In this document: positions 56,930 through 64,000 of the stretch, piece after piece
Layout: every line of letters begins with the position of its first letter
How positions within the stretch are numbered: position 1 is the stretch's first letter
Assembly (NCBI GenBank): GCA_022495005.1
Contig: JAGYXB010000508.1
Span: 62,001 to 126,000 of the forward strand
From: Rhyacophila brunnea
Taxonomy: Eukaryota; Arthropoda; Insecta; Trichoptera; Rhyacophilidae
Reading direction: 5' to 3'
DNA length: 64,000 nucleotides
The notes under the pieces: generated by a model
The model's database searches: none
What the model was told of the DNA's origin: nothing
Seen by the model: only the letters and a program-made list of their open reading frames with translations
Translations under genes and position numbers: made by a program

Positions 56930-59513
56930 TTTTTATTAGACTAATATTGTTGAAACTATTTTTTTAGATAAAGTTTTGTGTGTTAATCGCACAGCAACAA
57001 TGGAATAATTAAAATTAATTTCATTTTCGATGTTTAATAATATTGCGGTCACATTAATTATTTTAGTTGGAAAAAATGAAAGCTTCCGATTAGTATCAGA
57101 CATCAAAGAAAAAGCATAGTAATCGGTGACGGATGGCCAATCTTAAATTAATCAAACAAAATGCGACATGAAATTTGAGCCATTGTTAGGTAACAAATGT
57201 TTCGGAGATGCACACCGTGAAATTGAGCCGATCGATTAATACACTCTTGTTTATTATTTCGCGACTAAAAATCATCTCTTTCGCAATCAGAAAATTGGAC
57301 GAAATTCAATGAGTTGACAATAATGCAATCAATAAAATGGTTTGGCGGATTTTGAAACAAAAGGATTTCTTGGTGATTCATTGCGCCAAAATACCTGATC
57401 GGGAAAATATTTTCACTAATAGTGTAACTTTCGATCGATTACTTATTATGACAAAATTATTGTGTGCTTGCGAAATGGAAAATTAAATTTAGATACTTTT
57501 TTATACAAAGAACATTGCTGAAAGAAAATTGCTTTAATTTAGATGGCTAGTTATTCGATTGTAAATAGATATCTTTTGAAACATCTGCAAATAGGTAAGT
57601 AGTTATATTTTGTCAGTAATCGTTCTTATGTAATAATAAATGTACATTAGGTACTTACAAAATTTCTTATTTTTAACACTTTTTCAACAGTAAAGTTATT
57701 ATAGATGTTCCATACTCGGACAGATTCACAGTCGTGTGATATTGAAGAAAACTAAGTCACTATGACATTAAAAAGAAGAAATATCATGTATAACCATATC
57801 ACCAGTAATATAAATATCATTACCTATCGCAACATTAAGTTACTGAGCTTTTCGTTTATTACGAAAGCTTTTTCGAAATATCAATCTAATACATAATAGA
57901 AAAAATCACTATCTAATGTGTATTTATAATATAGCTTGGATATACGACATTCAATAATTATTATTATTGAATTACGTAAATACTACAATAATTCCAAAAT
58001 ATTGTCTGATACAATATAATATTGAGGTGGATAAGATAAGCAGTGTTGAAATACTTAATTTATTAAATACTTAGATAGTATATAATGGTAATAAACATAA
58101 TAATTGTAAAATGCGATAGAATAACTGACACATGATATACATACATGATATGCATACAATATTATATTTATTTCTCTTGACTATAGTTATTCTTTTTAAT
58201 TATATATCCACTAATCTGCCATAATTTTCATATAAGTTTCTAATTTACACCGTTTTTTTAATATTCCGATTTTACGTTAGATACGCATATATATTATAAT
58301 ATACCTGATGATAGAGCCTACAATTTTTCTTTAAAAATCTACTACACAAGTATTCTGCCTTGAAAATGTGTTTGAATAATTACAGTAAGATTACCTAAAA
58401 AGGAACCACTATTTATGAGTGATAGTTGTTTTTTGTAACAGACGACCTATGTTTTATTACATAAGTATCATAATATGTTTTACTATCCAAGTATCAGTCA
58501 CTCTGTTCATAAAGACATCATCTTGAACTTGAAAACTCTTTGCCATAAACGGTTGCACAAACTGTTAATAATAAAATTAAGTATCATATACCTTCAGTCG
58601 GGACGGTCGTATAAAGTAGGTGGGTAATTAAATTTAGCTTTACATTATTATATGCTAACATTTAATCTTTAATTCATATACTTACTTTATTTAATGTTTG
58701 GTAAGTGAAAAGATTCCATTGATATTAGGTATATATTATTATTATTTATTAAAAAACTGTTAACGATTTACTTACCGTTAAATTTAACTCATGTTTGCCA
58801 TACAATTTATGATTGATATTTTAAAAATGTTGAATTATAAATCTTCTTAATTTGACACAGCCGGCCATAAGCTTTAATTTAAAGATTTAATGAAGCCCCT
58901 TTGTGTCTAGTTAGTCAGCGTGGCTCATATGTTAGCATGTTAATGTGGGCAAAGATTATAGAAGATGTAAGAATACGAATTTTGTTGAGCACGCAAATAA
59001 ATCAGAAGTTATATCTTTCTTCCAGACTAGACCACTTCCTGATCCCGGTTTATACTTAAATTTAGTTCACGGAACAATTTAATAGAATCTCTGACTCTAG
59101 TCTACTATCCTGATTTAATTTTAAGCCGTGGTCCGGACTAAAAAATAAAAACACCGATGCGAACAATATTAACGACTCTTCATTCTGAATGATATAGCAG
59201 AGATAAATTTCCCATGAGTGATTTGTTAATAATTAGCCTAAATACCTATTTCAAGGTAATAACTTTATTTGATATCTACTGAAGAAATTTTAAAATATAA
59301 AACCAGTGATATTTTGCGTTTCCGAACCTGCATAAATTAACTCTGTTAAAGTATATATTATTATAAATAAATATCTTGACAGGAAGCGCATAAAACTACA
59401 CAATTCTGATAATTAAGTGCTGTCTTGCATTTATCATGTTTCAGTCCCTTAGTAATTGCAGTAATGTCAACTTTTGCCATCCTCAAATGAATGGAAAATG
59501 ACTAAGAAGTGCT
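56930..59513. other. Unassigned intergenic block
   Basis: About 2.6 kb with no supportable gene. A weak direct repeat links 59028-59066 (agactagaccacttcctgat) and 59098-59128 (agtctactatcctgattt). Confidence 0.5.
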
Positions 59514-59670
59514 GGGTTGTATCATATCTTCGACCACATTATGAGAGGACAAAAGTACAGCATTCCTCAACTCATTCATATTCCAAGGAATGATCGACAG
59601 TAAACATAGCAGAAGCTACGCCGAATTTTGTGGCTTGACAGTCTACAGTGACGTCCGACGTCCGACGTAC
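59514..59670 (+). pseudogene. Non-LTR retrotransposon C-terminal relic
   Basis: The plus strand reads FDHIMRGQKYSIPQLIHIPR, then two stops, then KLRRILWLDSLQ. The pattern H-I-M-R-x-x-K-Y-x-x-x-Q-L-I, followed by basic R-R and W-L, is typical of the region after the reverse transcriptase domain in several insect non-LTR elements. The RT core is absent. Its family differs from that of the 1460-2700 relic, where the corresponding block reads FGHIVRRGPDNLERL. Confidence 0.68.
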
Positions 59671-60547
59671 TGTTAAGTAATTTTGACTGAAAAGATTCTA
59701 CAGTGACCACATTTTCGTACCAACAGTTTGTATACGATTTTCACTTCAAGCTTCATTTGAATTGCCCGTATTAAGACTTATCTAGTATATAGAACCTTTA
59801 TTTCATTTAGTTATTTATTTCGTTCGTAAAACTTTTGGCCTAATTGAAAATCGCAACTAGGTTAAAGGTGCTCTAATATACATGCGTCACTTTTCGTCTC
59901 AAATGGTAGTGCGATACAGCTGTCTACTAAAGGATAATATTGCGTGGTACATCATACCGCATAATTGTTTGTGTTATACACTCATCGAATGTCTTCAAGT
60001 AAGCGCACCTATATCATTATTGCTAACTGTCGTCTACAAAAATATGACAGATAAATTAATAAATAAGGAGAGAAAATTATAGATTTCCTGGAAAATTCCA
60101 GCTATATTTTCTAGATCTTTTTGGCCATCAAAAATTTTTTAAAGAATTTTTATGAGAACTTTAAATTGAGTCGCAATATGAAAAAAAAGGCTACATTTAT
60201 CGCCATATGCCAAATGATATTTCAGCAAGAACACGCTGGAACAGTGATTTACAACCGGATTCCACGAGAATTCGCAAAAACTTGCCATAAAAGTGTGGTA
60301 CATTTTAAAATCTAATCTGTATTTTGATAATGGACTCAAAATAATTTTAACGTGACCTATGATTAGATATCGCATCATATTCATAGATAATATACGTAAA
60401 ATAGTTACTATCGTTACGGGAAAGTCTCGCGTAGCATTATAAGGGGATGGCAAATTACGAAAAGGAACAAGAATCAATAAAAACAATTTTTGACGGTACA
60501 TTTCTTGGAGATTAGACAACGGCGCTAGTAGCATGTAAATGTGGGGT
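59671..60547. other. Unassigned spacer
   Basis: A short gtccgac triplet repeat lies at 59652-59668. The 165-codon minus-strand frame at 60139-60636 crosses the minisatellite that follows and is not convincing as a gene: its GFR/GFQ repeats are just translated minisatellite. Confidence 0.5.
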
Positions 60548-60620
60548 GCCGGACGAAATCCCAAAGGCCGAAATCCCGAATGCTGAAATCCCGAACGGCC
60601 TATTCGGGATTTCGACCCAA
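60548..60620. repeat. gaaatcccgaa minisatellite with an inverted unit
   Basis: Three consecutive units of about 16 bases (cgaaatcccaaaggc, cgaaatcccgaatgct, gaaatcccgaacggcc) are followed by one inverted unit, ttcgggatttcg at 60603-60614. The inverted unit can pair with any of the three. Similar motifs are common in aphid genomes, from memory. Confidence 0.7.
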
Positions 60621-61390
60621 ACCCGTAAATGTGCATGTATCCGTTTACAGTAGAAACGTATACATTTAATAATACAATTTAGTAGATAATGAGTTTAGAT
60701 AAGAAGATTGGCATTTTCAGTCTGCTTGGTCCATTCTCTTCTTCAGAATATACAACTGCTTAACACTGTCATTTCGTTATGTAGGTATACTGACTAAGTA
60801 GGGATTCCATAAAATTTCATAAAATGTCTCAAAAGTTCAAACAATCAAAAGATGTTAAAAATCACCGCGTTGGCTATTGAAAAGATATCGTGAAGTCCGC
60901 AAGAAGCCTCAATTTATTGTTTTATTACATATTGCGTTTACTATTACGTTGTCACTGACCAATCCACTAAACACGCTATGCCATGCCAATGTACCTAATA
61001 ATTATTGTTAGTCAATTGAATATACAGTGGCAGCGTACTGCCTGTCGTATGCTTCCTATTTTCCTTTCTCCAGTTATACTACACGTATATTGTATGAAAG
61101 GTATAAAAATAACTGTTTACACAGAATGCATAACGATAAAAAATGTATGATGGAGGTCTTGTTCTCCGCGCAATCAGAAGCTAGTTTATTGTGACAATAT
61201 TGACAGTATTTATCAGTTTTATGTAATTAGGAGTGTCATATTGACAGAAAAAAATATATTGAAACAAACATATTGAAGTGTTGGTTATAAAACAACGACG
61301 AGTACATTTGGTCATTCTTAAATCCCTCTTATTTGTTTTTTTTAATTATTAATAACCATGTCCTTGCTTTTTCGTACAAGGTGGTTGTTA
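60621..61390. other. Unassigned intergenic sequence
   Basis: AT-rich; no supportable feature. The motif cagtggcagcgtactgcctg at 61026 looks faintly like a hAT terminus but has no partner. Confidence 0.5.
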
Positions 61391-61512
61391 GTAATTTTGA
61401 TTAATCACAAACACCCAGGCTTTGAGAAAATCACATAAATACTGTGTCCTCGCCGGAATCGAACCCAGAACTCTCGGGTGGAAGGCCAGCGCTTTACGCA
61501 CTGCACCACGAG
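61391..61512 (-). repeat. tRNA-derived SINE (family E)
   Basis: On the minus strand ctcgtggtgcagtgcgtaaa resembles a tRNA 5' half with an A box, and ctgggttcgattccggcg contains a clean B box. A ccttcca segment sits where a Gly anticodon would be, but the acceptor and anticodon stems pair poorly, so it is a SINE head rather than a tRNA gene. The body continues through gattttctcaaagcctgggt to about 61391. Confidence 0.62.
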
Positions 61513-61905
61513 TGAATATGCATGCCCTTATGTATGTTGAAAATGCAATCGAAACATATATTTAAATATATGGACTAATCATAATCATAAGGACGTTAAA
61601 ACTAAAATCTATCCCCTTAGTTGTTGGTGATGAATTGCCGACAATAACTCTAAAGTACCTACATATTTTTTTAAAGAAAAATTTGCATCTGGTGCTAATA
61701 ACTAATGTAATCAAGTATGTGGTTAAGAAATGAAACATCTTGCCGTAATTTAAATACCAATACCGCACGTCGGTGTGTAATAATTAATTGTCACTACTAC
61801 CACAGAATAGTTGCTGGGTGTGGTTGTACTTACTGTACTAAATATGGTAGAAGTGTTGACTTATATTAAAATAAATTGGCGTTAAAAATCTCTGTATACG
61901 GAATA
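61513..61905. other. Unassigned spacer
   Basis: AT-rich; a 68-codon minus-strand frame at 61562-61768 has no recognisable domain. Confidence 0.55.
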
Positions 61906-61913
61906 TTATAATA

Positions 61914-62501
61914 CAAGGATGGCGAACCTTTTTACGTACGCGTGCCAAATTTTCCCAAATAATATTTTTCGACTGCCTGGCGTGCCAAGCAGTTTTTCAT
62001 GGCGAAAAAAGTTGTTTTAAAGTTTAAAAATTACAATTGAGTTCTTGGTATTCTATCTTTCATCGTATTTATAGCCGAAGGCATATCTTTTATTGTTTGA
62101 TTTTTTCAAATTAGTCAAATAGACTACTCCAGAACTGAAAGGTTTTCCATTTTTAGAGATTATCTTTGAAGCAAAATGGCATGCAGTTATTATATTTGAA
62201 TGACTGCGGATAATTAATTTCTTAAGGTTTGTTGATTGAATATTTTTATTTTTAATTCCCCGATCCTAAGGATCGACCTATGCAATCGTATATTTACATT
62301 AAACGTAATGATTATTCTTGAAAACAGAAAGAAATACGCATGGCTATGTCGTAATTATTTCTAAATACTATATAGGTAAGTAAATATTATTTGTAAAACT
62401 TTTTAAAAAATAAAACTTTTTAAAATAAGTACTTATATATACTTAAAATAGTATTTTTTTCTCAAATAAAACATTCGCGTGTCATAGAGTCGCCACCCCT
62501 G
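61914..62501. mobile_element. hAT-type element, 588 bp, 8-bp TSD with one mismatch
   Basis: It starts caaggatggcgaaccttttt and ends gagtcgccacccctg, so the termini are inverted carggrtggcga repeats. Flanks are ttataata (61906-61913) and ttataatg (62502-62509). Subterminal gcgtgcc motifs occur on the left and cgcgtgtca on the right. No transposase was found. A possible relative is at 25986. Confidence 0.87.
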
Positions 62502-62836
62502 TTATAATGCATTGATTCGAACCGCTTGTAATTATACCTTATGAAATTGTGTATAACAATATGTCTGTCCCTGCTGCTGCTCTCAACGGCTTAATACAAT
62601 ATTGGATTCACAAATATAAAAAATACGCATGTAATTTCCATTTTTTAGAAGTAGATACCAGCGTTACTATGATTTTATAAAATCAGCAATTATAGTATTG
62701 TAAATTTAAACAGTCGTAATAATTATTTGCATTTTTGTCATCTTGTTTCTTGGTTTTTACAAAGTTTTATCTTTCGTAAAGAAACTCTACTCTGCTGTAC
62801 ACACCAAAATATATTGGGATTAATTCGTCAAACCGA
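62502..62836. other. Unassigned spacer
   Basis: AT-rich sequence lying downstream of the candidate minus-strand gene. I could not identify a convincing polyadenylation signal. Confidence 0.5.
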
Positions 62837-63487
62837 TTAATTCAAAACTAATAAATCGTACATACTTTTGTTACATACATATAGTTTTGGGATATAATGA
62901 AACCCGTAACGGTAGCACCGTGCTAAAGTGAATTGTTGAGATCGTTCGAAGGAAGCTCCTTTCACCAAGTTGTAATCTGCAAATGCTCTCTTAGTAGTGG
63001 ACCAAAGAAAATAGAATGCATAATGGTAATCATTATTATATCACCGGGCGTGAAATGCGTGGTGACGTCACCGAAATCATGACTTACTTCCGGAAATAAA
63101 ACCCATCGGATGTACTCCAATAATTCGTAAGAGGCTGCCGAATTTATAACCGAATCTATTTCTCAACAGATGTCGCGTAGGCATATGATTTTTAATACAC
63201 GCGAATATAAAATCACAAATTAAATCACCCCAAGTTATGGCCGCAGCCTGTCTTTCAGCTTTCATTAACGAAATGTCTTCTCTTTCTCTATTGCGGAATT
63301 GAACAGCTCTTCAACCAAACTAATTCTAGTCCAATATTGCACAGATACGACAAGAATTTCCCCACTATTCCACTGTATCTCTATTTTGCTTTCCATAATA
63401 ATTTATAGATTTTATACATACTTACTTCGGACTGAGTAACCCACCATGCCCATGCGGCTGCTTGTTCACTTGAAAGACTACCACCAT
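62837..63487 (-). CDS. Candidate three-exon gene, unknown protein (140 aa model)
   Basis: Proposed exons on the minus strand: 63487-63426 (ATG in a ccgATGG context), 63308-63088, and 62976-62837 (ending TAA). Donors are GAA|GTAAGT at both introns (63425 and 63087). The second acceptor is the strong tttgcag at 62977; the first (gttgaag, 63309) lacks a pyrimidine tract. Introns are 117 and 111 bases. Exon lengths 62, 221 and 140 give a continuous frame of 141 codons, and phases agree at both junctions. The protein contains a charged segment (AVQFRNREREDISLMKAERQ) followed by WGDLICDFIFACI and a basic C-terminal half (NLVKGASFERSQQF, RYGFHYIPK). I recognise no family. Composition is less AT-rich than the neighbours. 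Other first exons or splice choices are possible, and chance remains a real alternative. A SINE begins 26 bases upstream of the ATG. Confidence 0.35.
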
Positions 63488-63512
63488 CGGCAACCCCGAC
63501 ACATAATTTTTG

Positions 63513-63730
63513 CAGTTATACTTCTTTTGGCGCGTTTGGGAAATGATAAGTGTATTTTTGGCGTGTGACATGTAACACATAATTTATTTTTTCACACGAA
63601 AAAAACGCACTCGATTGGATTCGAACCACCGATTGTTCGGTTATCAGCCGAACGCACTACCTTTACGCCACAGTGTGATACTGCAATCGTGATGATTATA
63701 CAGTATAATATTATAGTTTAGAATTTTTCC
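63513..63730 (-). repeat. tRNA-derived SINE (family B, copy 2)
   Basis: On the minus strand tggcgtaaaggtagtgcg and ggttcgaatccaatcgag are A- and B-box-like, with ttcggctgataaccgaa as a well-paired arm. The B box is closer to consensus than in the copy at 16029. It ends in aaaagaagtataactgc at 63513. Confidence 0.75.
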
Positions 63731-64000
63731 GATGCCTAGGGAGCGAATTTATTATTTTTAACTTCCTCGCTTTTCCAATATGCTGATCGGAATCATGCAC
63801 GCAGCATGCACATGGCTATGGGCTTACCTTATGGTTTACCACCATGGATGCGACTCTGCTCATGATGACTTCCAAATTAGTGGCCGTAATAAATAAAATC
63901 TACATCAACACCAAGAACGTTCTCTGACCTCTTCGAAATTACACATGACTCAAGCAAGGCGATGTACTAGCGTTCTTGCGTTTTATCATTATTGTAATGT
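63731..64000. other. Unassigned end of window
   Basis: Less AT-rich than average (catgcacgcagcatgcacat, accaccatggatgcgactct), with no gene that could be supported before the window ends. Confidence 0.45.

Noticed and set aside
60139..60636. 165-codon minus-strand open frame
   Set aside because: Its repetitive GFR/GFQ segment is the translated minisatellite and the rest has no domain; no start context, splice site or codon bias supports a gene.
61448..61512. Possible tRNA-Gly gene on the minus strand
   Set aside because: A and B boxes and a tcc anticodon-like triplet are present, but the acceptor and anticodon stems do not pair; a SINE head explains it better.
63620..63690. Possible tRNA gene on the minus strand
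   Set aside because: The same sequence occurs at 16136-16192 with the same long tail, and the acceptor stem is not formed, so it is a SINE.

Overview
The window looks like AT-rich, gene-poor insect nuclear DNA. I see no bacterial operon, no intact host gene and no functional RNA gene that I can defend. What can be read is a dense mosaic of decayed transposable elements: hAT-type DNA transposons and MITEs, a truncated Helitron, fragments of non-LTR retrotransposons, several families of tRNA-derived SINEs and large fold-back elements. Frequent taggtacctac-type motifs, TA-rich runs such as taatattata, and the aaatcccgaa minisatellite suggest a sap-feeding hemipteran (aphid-like). This is inference from composition; Lepidoptera cannot be excluded.

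Layout. 1-5.4 kb: a non-LTR reverse transcriptase pseudogene (minus, 1460-2700) lying between two hAT-like ends at 1321 and 3349, and a complete hAT MITE at 4787. 5.4-6.8 kb: a 1.37 kb near-perfect palindrome flanked by TTAA. 6.8-10.8 kb: nothing assignable. 10858-12720: a Helitron with a frame-broken N-terminal replicase fragment. 13-19.1 kb: two copies of an 8-bp-TSD MITE family, a 776 bp hAT, tRNA-like SINEs and a retrotransposon tail. 19.3-24.3 kb: mostly unassigned, with a GC-rich island near 20.2 kb. 24.3-30 kb: a SINE, a TIR element, an isolated THAP-like first exon at 26.6 kb, a hAT transposase relic at 28.3 kb and a second retrotransposon tail. 30-45 kb: hAT ends, a 470 bp MITE, TIR elements, a nested hAT-in-TIR element at 36.9-37.8 kb, a Harbinger-like MITE, a hairpin element, and a SINE split by a hAT MITE. 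45.7-56.9 kb: a G-rich hAT, three copies of a 340-380 bp repeat, a fold-back element and two more copies of the 470 bp MITE. 57-64 kb: sparse, with a retrotransposon relic, an inverted minisatellite, a complete hAT and a SINE.

The elements do not cooperate as a system; they record nested invasions that can be ordered in time. The best exact evidence is target-site duplication: 8 bp flanks at 4787-5070, 13078-13320, 14401-15176, 18768-19122, 43601-43837 and 45698-46534 are perfect, and those at 38284-38495 and 61914-62501 differ by one base.

The only host-gene candidates are weak but specific: a 140-codon, three-exon model on the minus strand at 63487-62837 with in-phase canonical splice sites, the THAP-like exon at 26612-26682, and a 27-codon exon-like segment at 35388-35308. 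None was checked against any database or transcript.
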